A DNA stretch of 63,535 nucleotides from an uncultured beta proteobacterium. Its GTDB lineage: Bacteria > Pseudomonadota > Gammaproteobacteria > Burkholderiales > Burkholderiaceae_C. Position 1 is the first letter of the stretch. Every line of letters begins with the position of its first letter. Position numbers and translations under genes: made by a program. This document shows positions 31,814 through 40,618 of this stretch, piece after piece. The notes under the pieces are model-generated. The model did no database searches. It saw only the letters and a program-made list of their open reading frames with translations, and was not told the origin of the DNA. Location: positions 1 through 63,535 of the forward strand of contig CAISJH010000611.1 of the NCBI GenBank assembly GCA_903885585.1, written 5' to 3'.

Positions 31814-32508
31814 CGGGCGTCAGCTCCACAACTGCGCGCCTGGCACGCGCTTTGACCGTCCTAGGCTTCAGCCTTGCCATGGCGGCCTGCTCCACCGTCG
31901 ATCTAGGCGGAGTAGGCGCCGAAACGAAGTTCAACTGCCAAGCGCCGCAGGGCGTGGCGTGCCAAAGCGTAAGCGGCCTCTACGCGAACGCCACCGCAGG
32001 GACACTGCCCTCGCAAAACACAAACCCCCCGGGACAAACAGCACCGGCCACATCGGCTCCAGCCACATCGGCCCACGTCCCGCGGACACCGCCCTCGCAG
32101 GCAGGCGCCGGGACAGCAACCGCTGCGCAGGCCGCTGCGCAACCCGCCTCCCCTGCCCTGATGGCAGCACCGTTCAGCGGACACCCTTTGCGCTCGGCGC
32201 CCAAGGTTCTTCGGATCTGGGTGGCGCCCGTAGAAGACGCAGAGGGCGACTTGCACGACCAAAGGTTCATGTACGTGACGGTCAACAACGGCCGCTGGAT
32301 GATCGAAGCCAATCGGCTGAACATCCAGCGTCAGTACCGTCCTGTGATCCGGCTTGGCCAGACCAGCGCCGACGGTGGCGAGGACGGGGAAGAGGCCCAA
32401 GCCTCGCCTGCCACCTCCAACCCTCGCACCAGCGCAAGGCGGGCGGCCGAGAGCGCCGCCAGCCGTCAAGGCTCTGCCCCGGCTCCCAGCCCCGATCCCC
32501 AAGACTGA
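31810..32508 (+). CDS. traV: TraV outer membrane lipoprotein
   Basis: The lipobox AMAACST (Cys at about residue 26) follows a short signal sequence. Two conserved Cys (KFNCQAPQGVACQSVSGLY) occur just after, the known TraV signature. A Pro/Thr/Ala-rich stretch spans the middle, and a C-terminal segment with PLRSAPKVLRIWVAPVED is typical of TraV, which anchors the TraK ring to the outer membrane. The 232-residue length is somewhat above the usual. Confidence 0.85.
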   Translation: MTGVSSTTARLARALTVLGFSLAMAACSTVDLGGVGAETKFNCQAPQGVACQSVSGLYANATAGTLPSQNTNPPGQTAPATSAPATSAHVPRTPPSQAGAGTATAAQAAAQPASPALMAAPFSGHPLRSAPKVLRIWVAPVEDAEGDLHDQRFMYVTVNNGRWMIEANRLNIQRQYRPVIRLGQTSADGGEDGEEAQASPATSNPRTSARRAAESAASRQGSAPAPSPDPQD

Positions 32509-32519
32509 AACGCGCAGCC

Positions 32520-35273
32520 ATGCTGAACACACTGTTTGAGCGCCTGAAGTTCCTGCAGCTGAGCAAACGAGCACCATCACAGGAAGACTCGCGGCAGGGC
32601 CACACGGAAACCTCTGCGCAGGAACAGGCGGCGGCGGCTTCCATCGGGCAAGCTGACGCAGCGTCTGCAGTCGAAGACTTCGCTCGGCCCCGCACGCAAT
32701 CGGCCCTGCCCTTCACACGTCTCGCAGACTGGCTTCCCTACAACGCGTACGACAACCAGCGCGGCCTGTTCTATGTGAGCGCCATCGATCCCGAATCGGT
32801 GGAGAGCGTGGGCTTTTGCTTGGAGTTCCAGCCCCAGATCGGGGCGTCCCAGGAGATGGCCGAGTTCCTCTGCGGGATGTTCACCTCGGGAGCACCGGTG
32901 GGTACCGGCATCAGCATTCATCTGCTGGGCTCGCCAGACATCAGCAACTACCTGCAGGCCTACGAGGACATCACGCTGTCCCCGCAAGAGTTCACGCCAG
33001 GCACTCCGAAGCACTTGCAAGTCTCGATGCTGCATGCGTTGATGCGCAAGCGCGTGGACTACTTTAGAAAGGGTGCCACGCAAGGACTGTTTCGAGACAT
33101 GAACTTCCGTCTGCGGGACTTTCGCGGTGTGTGCAGCGTTTGCATTCCAGCGCCGCGCAAGACTGGCGGCGGGTTCATGCAACTCAAGGACTTCCTCAGA
33201 CTCCCCGATCTGGAAGAGTACCTGCGTCGGGTCGAACTCTTCAGAGAAACGATCACATCGGTCTTGCAGTCGTACTACCTGCAGCCACGTCGTTGGGACG
33301 CACAGGACCTGATGGACTGGTGCAGCCTGCTGCTGAACATGCCGCAGTTCATGGGCGGTGTCAGCCCAAAGGCGGTCTACGACTCGGGACGACCTCTGCG
33401 TGCCCAGATCGTCTCGCACGAGACGGACCTGGTGGAGTCCGAAGACGACATGCGCATTCAGTGCCGAGGGTTCGAGCCCATGCACGTGAGGGCGCTTTCG
33501 GTGCGCTCCTATCCGCGAGCAGTCTCGCTGCACCAGATGCGTGACCTGCTGGGGTCAGCGACCAACTCCACCCTGTCCTACCCCTGCCCTTTCCTGATCA
33601 CGCTGGGCGTCAAGATCCTGGAGTTCGACGCCGAGAAGAACCGCACCACGCTGAAAGCGGCGCGCGCTACACAGAACGCTGACTCTCCGATGGCGCGCTT
33701 CCAGCCAGATCTTCAGGATCGACGAGCAGACTGGAACATTGCACTGGAGTCCTTTGGCGACGGCAAAGGCTTGGTGAAGATGTATCACCAGCTCCTGCTG
33801 TTCACTCCACTGCAAGACCGCGAAAAGGCAGAGCAAGCCGCACGCGCCATCTGGCGCAGCGCAGGCTTTGATCTCATCGTGGACCGCAAGATGCAAAAGC
33901 AGGCGCTTCTGGCCTCGCTGCCCTTGATGTACGGGCCACTGATGCAGCAAGACCTGCAGATCGCCCTGCGATGCGCCACCAAGACGGTGGACAACGCAAC
34001 GAACATGATGCCCATACTGGGCGAGCACTCCGGCAATGGGGCCCCCGTACTGCCCTTGTTTGGCCGCCAAAGCGGCCAAGCCATGGCCATAGACATCTTT
34101 GCCAATACAAGCGGCAATTTCAATGCGTGCGTGGTGGGCGCCTCCGGTTCGGGCAAGTCCTTCTTGCTCAACGAAATCGTCACAAGGCTTCTTGCCACCG
34201 GGGGCAAGGCCTGGATTCTGGACGTCGGTCGATCCTACGAAAAGCTCTGCCGCCTGCTTGGGGGCCAGTATCTCGAGTTCACGGCTGATTCCAACATCTG
34301 CCTGAACCCCTTCAGCATGATCTCCGACCTGTCGGAGGAAATGCAATTGGTGCGACCCATGATCGCCCAAATGATCTCACCTTCACGCGCGTTGGACGAC
34401 TACGAGTTAACCCAACTCGAAATCTGTATTCGCCAGCTTTGGGAAGACGAGGGACCAAACGCTACCTTGACCTTGCTCGCGGACCGGCTTAAACATGTAC
34501 GCATCGTGGGCGGCTCCAATAACAGCGAAGACTTCGACCCACGAATCCGAGATCTTGGTGTTCAGCTCTTCCCTTACACACGCGACGGCCAGTATGGTCG
34601 CTTCTTTGAAGGGAAGGCAAACGTCCGGTTTGATTCCGACTTTGTAGTTCTGGAGTTGGAAGAATTGAACTCCATGAAGGATCTTCAGTCGGTAGTTATG
34701 CTGATCATCCTCTATAAAATCACTCAGGAAATGTATATCGGGGACAGAAATCAACGCAAGCTGTGCGTCGTCGATGAGGCCTGGAGCATTATGGGTGGCG
34801 GCCAGTCAGGCGCCTTTATCGAAGCCGGTTACCGCCGCGCCAGAAAATATAACGCCAGCTTTTGCACAGGAACTCAGAGCGTTGGGGACTACTACTCTTC
34901 TGCTACCGCTCGAGCAGCGCTTGATAACGCTGACTGGATGTTCTTGTTGCGCCAGAAACCAGAATCTGTGGAGCAACTCGCGCAATCGGGCAAGCTGGTA
35001 ATGGACGAGTACACAAAGAAGCAGCTCATGTCGGTCACAACGCGTCAGGGCTACTTTTCTGAGGTGTGGATTCGCTGCGGTGACATGCCGCCCACGGTTG
35101 CAAGGCTCTTTGTCGACCCCTACGCACAGTTGGTGGGTTCTTCCAAGGCGCAGGATTTCGAGGCCGTTCGGGCCTACGAACGCGCCGGCTTCACAACAGT
35201 GCAGGCGGTGGAGCAAGTGCTGGCCGATCGCTCCCGCGCGGCCGATCTTGCGGCCTCCGCGCAGGCCAGCTGA
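32520..35273 (+). CDS. traC: TraC secretion ATPase (VirB4 family)
   Basis: The 917-residue protein has Walker A GASGSGKSFLLNE (about 538-550) and Walker B LCVVDEAWSIMGG (about 748-760), with the F-type TraC N-domain (LPYNAYDNQRGLFYV) before. It powers pilus assembly at the inner membrane. Bases about 34380-35000 are less GC rich than the flanks, which may be a recombinant segment or conserved codon choice. The start at 32520 lies 12 bases after traV. Confidence 0.9.
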   Translation: MLNTLFERLKFLQLSKRAPSQEDSRQGHTETSAQEQAAAASIGQADAASAVEDFARPRTQSALPFTRLADWLPYNAYDNQRGLFYVSAIDPESVESVGFCLEFQPQIGASQEMAEFLCGMFTSGAPVGTGISIHLLGSPDISNYLQAYEDITLSPQEFTPGTPKHLQVSMLHALMRKRVDYFRKGATQGLFRDMNFRLRDFRGVCSVCIPAPRKTGGGFMQLKDFLRLPDLEEYLRRVELFRETITSVLQSYYLQPRRWDAQDLMDWCSLLLNMPQFMGGVSPKAVYDSGRPLRAQIVSHETDLVESEDDMRIQCRGFEPMHVRALSVRSYPRAVSLHQMRDLLGSATNSTLSYPCPFLITLGVKILEFDAEKNRTTLKAARATQNADSPMARFQPDLQDRRADWNIALESFGDGKGLVKMYHQLLLFTPLQDREKAEQAARAIWRSAGFDLIVDRKMQKQALLASLPLMYGPLMQQDLQIALRCATKTVDNATNMMPILGEHSGNGAPVLPLFGRQSGQAMAIDIFANTSGNFNACVVGASGSGKSFLLNEIVTRLLATGGKAWILDVGRSYEKLCRLLGGQYLEFTADSNICLNPFSMISDLSEEMQLVRPMIAQMISPSRALDDYELTQLEICIRQLWEDEGPNATLTLLADRLKHVRIVGGSNNSEDFDPRIRDLGVQLFPYTRDGQYGRFFEGKANVRFDSDFVVLELEELNSMKDLQSVVMLIILYKITQEMYIGDRNQRKLCVVDEAWSIMGGGQSGAFIEAGYRRARKYNASFCTGTQSVGDYYSSATARAALDNADWMFLLRQKPESVEQLAQSGKLVMDEYTKKQLMSVTTRQGYFSEVWIRCGDMPPTVARLFVDPYAQLVGSSKAQDFEAVRAYERAGFTTVQAVEQVLADRSRAADLAASAQAS

Positions 35274-35285
35274 GCGTCCACCAGA

Positions 35286-35987
35286 ATGTCTAAACGCAAG
35301 TCTCAAGCGCCCGTAACAGCGGCTCCTGGCTCGGCGCAAGCTGCAACCCAAGATGGCGACGCCAGTCCTGGCCAACAAGATGCCGTAGCGGCGCCCGCGC
35401 CTGTCGCTGTAGGGGCGCCCGCGCCTGTAGCTGTAGCGCGGCCCGCCTCACGGTGGTCCTCCATTGCCGACGACGTCCTGGCCCTCGCGCCCGTGATTGC
35501 GACCTCACTGGTGGTGAGCCTGGTGATCATGGCGCTGGCCTTATGGGTCTACGACAAGCGCAGGGCTCAGGTTTTCGCGGTCGTGGATCTACCGGGCATC
35601 GTGGAGTTGGAGCAGTTGAGGCTGACGGTCTCCGCTGTTGCACCTGGCCTGAATGAGGCGGGCCGCCAGAGCCTTCTTGCCGACGCGCAAGCCTTCGGGG
35701 ACCGGCTATCCAAGGAGATCGAGGCACTGCGCAGCCAGTGCGGGTGCGTGCTTCTGACGAGCACCGCGTTCGTTGGCGAGCCCCCGGCGGACTACACAGC
35801 CACGCTGAAGTCCAGGCTCGGCCTGGACAAGCTGAACGCCGAGGCCTTGCGAAAGCAAGCTCAATCGCGCCTCGAGGCCGCGATTCCAGCTCTCGGGCAA
35901 GCTTCGCCAGGCTTCAACCAGCCCGAGCGTTCAGCAGGCGCACCCATGCCAAGCGCCCCGTCCTTCGGCCCTCAGGTTCGGCCTTGA
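35286..35987 (+). CDS. trbI: TrbI-like inner membrane protein
   Basis: A Pro/Ala-rich N-terminus contains a tandem repeat (APAPVAVGAPAPVAVA). One membrane segment (VIATSLVVSLVIMALALWVYD) follows, then a coiled region and a conserved SQCGCVLLTSTAFVGE motif. This matches F-type TrbI, which affects pilus retraction and is small and membrane anchored. Position after traC and before the S26 peptidase fits. It is about 233 residues, longer than F TrbI because of the N-terminal repeat. Confidence 0.7.
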   Translation: MSKRKSQAPVTAAPGSAQAATQDGDASPGQQDAVAAPAPVAVGAPAPVAVARPASRWSSIADDVLALAPVIATSLVVSLVIMALALWVYDKRRAQVFAVVDLPGIVELEQLRLTVSAVAPGLNEAGRQSLLADAQAFGDRLSKEIEALRSQCGCVLLTSTAFVGEPPADYTATLKSRLGLDKLNAEALRKQAQSRLEAAIPALGQASPGFNQPERSAGAPMPSAPSFGPQVRP

Positions 35988-36025
35988 ACTCGCTAAACCC
36001 TCACCACCGCCTGGTGCTTCGCTAC

Positions 36026-36547
36026 ATGCAGCACCCGAGGATGAGCGCATTCCTGGAGTTGCTTGTGCCCTGGCTGCGCAGGCGCTGGCTGTGGCTTGCC
36101 TTGCCCAGCGCCGCGCTGCTTGTGGCGAGTCACTACGTCAGCATTGGGGCCAATCTCACTGTCAGCCTGCCGCAGCGCATGTTCCTCGTCCTGAAGTACG
36201 ACAAGAGCGTGGCCACTGGCAACTTTGCTGTGTTCACGCCTCCTGCCTCAGAGTTTCACGACCAGCAGGCTCACCTGGTGAAACTGGTTGGAGGCGTGCC
36301 GGGTGACGTGCTGCACTTCGAGGGCCAGCAGTTCTTCATCAACGGCCAACCCATGGGTATGGCCAAGACGCACAGCAGCCGAGGCCAAAAGGCGGGGCTG
36401 AGACTTTCAAAATCCGCCGAAGGCGTGATCCCGCCCGGCTACTTCTTCATGTACGCGCCGCATGAGGACAGCCTGGACTCGCGCTATAGCGCTGTTGGCC
36501 TTGTGCCCCAGGACCGTATCGTGGGTCGCGCGCTGGCGTTGTTCTGA
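36026..36547 (+). CDS. S26-family signal peptidase (TraF/TrhF-like)
   Basis: After a membrane segment (WLWLALPSAALLVASHYV) come NLTVSLPQRMF, with a candidate catalytic Ser, HLVKLVGGVPGD with the catalytic Lys, and the late FMYAPHEDSLDSRY, all typical of plasmid S26 peptidases. In SXT, IncH and RP4 systems these process the pilin. The ATG at 36026 is used; an in-frame TTG at 35983 overlapping the trbI end is an alternative. The stop overlaps traW (TGATG). Confidence 0.8.
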   Translation: MQHPRMSAFLELLVPWLRRRWLWLALPSAALLVASHYVSIGANLTVSLPQRMFLVLKYDKSVATGNFAVFTPPASEFHDQQAHLVKLVGGVPGDVLHFEGQQFFINGQPMGMAKTHSSRGQKAGLRLSKSAEGVIPPGYFFMYAPHEDSLDSRYSAVGLVPQDRIVGRALALF

Positions 36548-37224
36548 TGCGGCACCTGTCCTCCCAGCGCTTGGCCGCCGTATGTACGGCTCTGGCCATC
36601 GCGTGCACCAGCGCTGCGGGTCAGCCGTCTAACCGCTCTGCTGGCAGCCCAGGCCCAGTCCGCGCAGATGCCGGTGCGCTGGGCCCGACCTACGACATCG
36701 CAGAGCCTGACATGCTCGATCAGATGATGCGCAGGCTGCGCAACATGGAGCGCAGCGGCGAGCTCCAAAAGCGGGTTGAGGAGGGCAAGGCCCGGGCCTT
36801 GCGAAGCCTGCAAAACCCGAGCCCCGTTCCCGGCATTGGGCGAGCGAGTGTCGAGCGCTCCTTCCTGGTGGATCCATCTGTGGCCACCGACCGCGACATT
36901 CGCACCCCCGACGGAACCCTCATCGCCAAGGCCGGCACCAAGGTCAACCCGCTGGACTTCGTTGCGATGACCCGTTGGCTGGTGTTCTTCGATGCCCGAG
37001 ACAAGCGCCAAGTGGCTCTTGCAGAGTCGCTGGGCAAGCGCTACGACTGGAACATCAAGCCCATCTTGGTCGCAGGCGCACCGCTGGAGTTGGGCCGCTC
37101 GTGGAAGCGCCAGGTCTACTACGACCAGGGCGGCTACCTCGTTTCACGTCTGGGAATTCAGAACGTCCCCGCGCTAGTCACTCAGGACGGATCGATGCTG
37201 CGGGTCCAGGAGTTGAGGCCGTGA
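36547..37224 (+). CDS. traW: TraW pilus assembly protein
   Basis: An N-terminal signal peptide precedes TYDIAEPDMLDQMMRRL and a domain with LVDPSVATDRDIRTPDG and AKAGTKVNPLDF, features of TraW. The C-terminal half (LVFFDARDKRQVALAE, then YDQGGYLVSRLGIQNVPALV) is the TrbC-N-like fold that TraW shares. It acts in the periplasm in F-pilus assembly. The GTG start of traU overlaps its stop by four bases. Confidence 0.88.
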   Translation: MRHLSSQRLAAVCTALAIACTSAAGQPSNRSAGSPGPVRADAGALGPTYDIAEPDMLDQMMRRLRNMERSGELQKRVEEGKARALRSLQNPSPVPGIGRASVERSFLVDPSVATDRDIRTPDGTLIAKAGTKVNPLDFVAMTRWLVFFDARDKRQVALAESLGKRYDWNIKPILVAGAPLELGRSWKRQVYYDQGGYLVSRLGIQNVPALVTQDGSMLRVQELRP

Positions 37225-38306
37225 CGAAATCCCCCTGGTGGCCCATGAAGCTGGCGCTCGTGTTGGTGTTCTGGCTGAGCCTGATCGGCGTGGCCACGCA
37301 GCCACGAGCGCAGTCAGCACCGGTTGCCTCCAGCAGCAGCCCGACCTGCCACGGCAAATTCCCAAACATCATCACCGACATCTGCTGGTCCTGCGTCTTC
37401 CCGATCCGGGTGGCCGGCGTGAACATGCTGACCATGAACCAAGAGGACTCGAACACCTCGACGACCGCGGTGTGCTCGTGCGGATCGGGCGCCAGCTTGA
37501 AAGCCGGCGTGACGCTCGAGTTCTGGGAACCAGCACGCATCTTCGAGGTGGTGCGCTCGCCGCACTGCTATCCAAGCTTGGGCGGCATCAAACTCGACCC
37601 GGGGTTCAGCGCACCCGAACACGCTCGCACCGCCGTGGCCGAAGGCACCAGCACGGTGAGCTTCTACCAGGCGCACTGGTACGTGAACCCCGTTCTGTTT
37701 GCGGCCGAAGTCCTGATGGACAGCACCTGCTTGGAGCGCGGCTCCTTCGATGTGGCCTACGCCACCGAGTTCGACCCTCTGTGGGATGACGACGTGCTGT
37801 CATTCATCCTGGCGCCGGACTCGGCGCTGTTCGCCAACATGATCGCGCAGACCGCCTGTTCGGCCGACTGCATCGCAGCTACGGCCGGATTTGGCCTGAA
37901 CACGCTGTCGTGGTGCGCAGGGTGCCAAGGCAGCGTGTACCCCCTGACGGGCTGGGTCCCGAGCCACATCGGGGGAGTGCATGCCTCGTCGCTGCTCATG
38001 CAGAAGATGACCAAAAAGCTCCACCGTCAAGGCTTGATGTGGGCAGGCAGCGGTCGTCAGGGCCTGTGCTCGATGTACCCGCAGATCACGATGGACAAGA
38101 ACAACTACAAGTCGCAGATGCTCTACCCCATCCCCAATACCAAGAAGGATGCGGGCCGCTGCTGTCAGCCCTTTGGCAGGTCAACTGTCGTATGGGGCTC
38201 TGGAAAAGAGTTCCCCTACAAGGGGGAAGACTTCAGCTACCAGATCTTTCGCAAGCGCGCGTGCTGCAGCGGGGCAGCCGTCGCCCCCCTGGTCAGCGGG
38301 CAGTGA
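37221..38306 (+). CDS. traU: TraU mating pair protein
   Basis: The GTG start overlaps the traW stop. A signal peptide is followed by the highly conserved TraU body: FPNIITDICWSCVFPIRVAG, WEPARIFEVVRSPHCYPSLGG and many Cys residues (including CSADC and CAGC) that form disulfides. TraU is a periplasmic protein needed for DNA transfer in F-type systems. Length, about 361 residues, is normal. Confidence 0.92.
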   Translation: MTKSPWWPMKLALVLVFWLSLIGVATQPRAQSAPVASSSSPTCHGKFPNIITDICWSCVFPIRVAGVNMLTMNQEDSNTSTTAVCSCGSGASLKAGVTLEFWEPARIFEVVRSPHCYPSLGGIKLDPGFSAPEHARTAVAEGTSTVSFYQAHWYVNPVLFAAEVLMDSTCLERGSFDVAYATEFDPLWDDDVLSFILAPDSALFANMIAQTACSADCIAATAGFGLNTLSWCAGCQGSVYPLTGWVPSHIGGVHASSLLMQKMTKKLHRQGLMWAGSGRQGLCSMYPQITMDKNNYKSQMLYPIPNTKKDAGRCCQPFGRSTVVWGSGKEFPYKGEDFSYQIFRKRACCSGAAVAPLVSGQ

Positions 38307-38337
38307 GGTAGCTACTGTGGTGGTTTTTGGGAAACTG

Positions 38338-39117
38338 ATGGGGCTCTACAGCACTCGGCTTCGACAAGCTGCCGTCCTGGCGATCGGGCTTTGCTTGTGC
38401 AACGCGGCCTCAAGCCAGTCTGCTTCTGCTGCCGGCCTGCAAGAAATGCCGCCGCCGCAGGAGATGTCACGAGTCATGCAGGAGCAGCAGCAGCGCCAGC
38501 AAGCGGCGCAGTCAGCTGTGGACGCCGCAGCGCGCAGAGCACTGAACAGCCGAAACCCAGCGGCCATGGCGGGCCAACCAGCCGCGCCGGGTCAGTTGCC
38601 GGATATGTTGCGTCTTCCCGCCCCCGCGGGCGCAGCAGACCCGGCCGCGCTGGCGCAGCGCTTCAAGCAAGAAGGTCCTGGCGTGACTGGTCTGCCTGAG
38701 GAGCGCACGCATCGCCTGGTCGTCTTTGTCAGCATGGGCATGCCCATGGAGTCACTCAAGCGGCTGGCCAGGGACATGAAGAAAACCGGCGGCGTGATGG
38801 TGCTGCGCGGCGTGCGGCACGGCGTGGACGCCGCAGGCTGGATGAAGTCCATGGCTGACTTGCAGCCGCTTGCGGCCCTGGGAGCGGACGTGGAAATCAA
38901 CCCGGGGCTGTTTCAGCAGTTTCAGGTCTCCTCGGTGCCCACAATGCTGGTGATCCCCGATGGCTTAGCTGACAAGGGCTGCACGGCGAGCCAGTGCACG
39001 CCAGGCACCTTCGCCATGGTTCGCGGCGACGTGACGCTCGATTACGCCTTGACTCGACTGAGTGACCGGCGCGACAAGGTCGGCGCCTTTTCTCGAACAC
39101 TACTGGAACGCCTGTGA
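38338..39117 (+). CDS. trbC: TrbC-like periplasmic protein
   Basis: A signal peptide at the ATG 38338 (start GTG 38317 also possible) is followed by a Gln-rich helical stretch (QEQQQRQQAAQSAVD) and a TrbC_Ftype domain: RLVVFVSMGMPMESLKRLARD, then GVMVLRGVRHG and FQVSSVPTMLVIPD. F-type TrbC works with TraW in pilus assembly. The stop overlaps the next gene's GTG. Confidence 0.85.
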   Translation: MGLYSTRLRQAAVLAIGLCLCNAASSQSASAAGLQEMPPPQEMSRVMQEQQQRQQAAQSAVDAAARRALNSRNPAAMAGQPAAPGQLPDMLRLPAPAGAADPAALAQRFKQEGPGVTGLPEERTHRLVVFVSMGMPMESLKRLARDMKKTGGVMVLRGVRHGVDAAGWMKSMADLQPLAALGADVEINPGLFQQFQVSSVPTMLVIPDGLADKGCTASQCTPGTFAMVRGDVTLDYALTRLSDRRDKVGAFSRTLLERL

Positions 39118-39542
39118 GAGCCTTGACGTTGATCTTGACCGCTGTGTGCCTGGCTGGCCCACAGATCGCGCGTGCTCAGAACACGCCGTTCTTCTCCATG
39201 ATGCTGCAGGCCTTGGACTCCAAAGACGGCCAAGTGACGCGGCGTTTCGAGAAGACTTCGCCATGGGTGGTCGAGATGCGACGCCAATTTGGCACCTTGG
39301 GGCCGGTGACAGTGACCACCAAAGTGGTCAAGCGCTACGAGCAAGAGGGTTGCGCACGCTTTGAGAACGAGTTTCGGATTCATGACGCCGAAGTCAAGGC
39401 AGGCGCGTTCCAGGATGCGCGGTTCTCGTTCAGCTTCAACTCCTGCCGCGACGGCCAGCCCCCAACCGAGGCTCTGGACCTCTCAACGGTACGTCGGATC
39501 GTTGAGTCTCAAAACCCCGTCAAGCCTGTCGAATTGCGTTAG
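39114..39542 (+). CDS. Periplasmic hypothetical protein, transfer cluster
   Basis: The GTG start overlaps the trbC stop. A signal peptide (MRALTLILTAVCLAGPQIARA) precedes a domain of about 120 residues with two Cys (EGCARFENEF and FNSCRDGQPP) that probably pair. I do not recognise the family. Its sits between trbC and traF, where F-type systems of this group sometimes carry small periplasmic proteins. TraN was not seen here. Confidence 0.6.
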   Translation: MRALTLILTAVCLAGPQIARAQNTPFFSMMLQALDSKDGQVTRRFEKTSPWVVEMRRQFGTLGPVTVTTKVVKRYEQEGCARFENEFRIHDAEVKAGAFQDARFSFSFNSCRDGQPPTEALDLSTVRRIVESQNPVKPVELR

Positions 39543-39599
39543 TTATCACAATCTCCACTGCTAGACTCACATACTACGCAACGTATATGGGTCTGGTAG

Positions 39600-40598
39600 G
39601 TGGTTTCATACTTCTCGCAACCTCGACGCCTGCGGCGTCTAGCTCCAGCGCTCGCCCTGATGGCGTGCTGGGTTGCGCGACCTGATGCTCTTGCTCAGAC
39701 GTCCGAACCAATAGGGACGGCATCAGCACCAGCGACAGCGCCAAACCAGCCGGTGCGCAGTTGGTGGGACTCCAACGTCTGGAGCGATCCCGAGCGGGGC
39801 TTCAATTGGTACCCGCCGGATCGCCCCAAACCGAAGCCCAAGCCGGCGGCCCCAAAGAGCGCGGCTCCCACGCCTTCCGGGTCTCCACCTTCCGCGACTG
39901 CGCCTGCACTCGCGCCCGTCGTCCCTGGGACCAAAACTGCAGCGACCCCACTGGGTGCCCCTACAGCCGCAGGGACCCGGCCGCTGCGGGAGTTGACCTC
40001 TCTTGCGGAGATCCAAAAGGAAGTCAACCGCCTGCATGAGCAGGCGATCTTGGACCCCACCGAGAAGAACGTCCTGGAGTTCTTGAAGGCCCAGGAGTGG
40101 GTGGTGAGCAAGAGCTCGCTGTATACGGACGTGGCCCGCAGAGTGATTTGGCAAAACCCAGAGGTTGACCCAACGGCCAGGCACTCGTTAGCCACCTACG
40201 CGGCGAGCAACCAACGCCAGCGCCTGGAGCAGCAGCGCGAAGACGTGATGGTGGGCATCGGCAAGTCCCACGGCTTCTTGTTCTTCTTCCGCGGCGACTG
40301 CCCCTTCTGCCACGACATGGCCCCTGTTGTGAAGGCGATCTCCGATCGCTACGGGATGCCAGTCGTAGCGGTGTCCTTGGACGGTGGAGTTGTTCCGGCA
40401 TTTCCCAACCCTCGTCGAGACAACGGGGTATCGCGGTTCGTCACCGGCGGCGAAGGGGTGCGTACCGTGCCGGCGCTGTACCTCGTATCGAACGACTCGA
40501 AGACAGTGACCCTGCTGGGCACGGGTGCCTTGGCCGGTGACGAGATCGTCGAGCGGGTTCGGGTCCTGAAGGCCACCCGCCCCGGCCAGGCGATGTAA
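39600..40598 (+). CDS. traF: TraF pilus assembly protein, thioredoxin fold
   Basis: The start is GTG 39600. A signal peptide and a Pro/Ala/Thr-rich linker lead to the conserved WYPPDRPKP and a thioredoxin-like domain with FFFRGDCPFCHDMAPVV, here with a CxxC retained, and RTVPALYLVSND as the cis-Pro loop. F-type TraF is periplasmic and assists TraH and TraU. It lies 57 bases after the previous gene; the TACGCAA motif at 39575 is in this gap. Confidence 0.87.
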   Translation: MVSYFSQPRRLRRLAPALALMACWVARPDALAQTSEPIGTASAPATAPNQPVRSWWDSNVWSDPERGFNWYPPDRPKPKPKPAAPKSAAPTPSGSPPSATAPALAPVVPGTKTAATPLGAPTAAGTRPLRELTSLAEIQKEVNRLHEQAILDPTEKNVLEFLKAQEWVVSKSSLYTDVARRVIWQNPEVDPTARHSLATYAASNQRQRLEQQREDVMVGIGKSHGFLFFFRGDCPFCHDMAPVVKAISDRYGMPVVAVSLDGGVVPAFPNPRRDNGVSRFVTGGEGVRTVPALYLVSNDSKTVTLLGTGALAGDEIVERVRVLKATRPGQAM

Positions 40599-40618
40599 CT
40601 CACCTCGAGGACTGAGCC

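Noticed and set aside
31959-32519. N-terminal extension of traC upstream of 32520
   Set aside because: It lies over traV in another frame, is Arg/Pro rich without TraC similarity, and the ATG at 32520 matches the usual TraC start.
35738-36025. N-terminal extension of the S26 peptidase
   Set aside because: It overlaps trbI in another frame and lacks family similarity.
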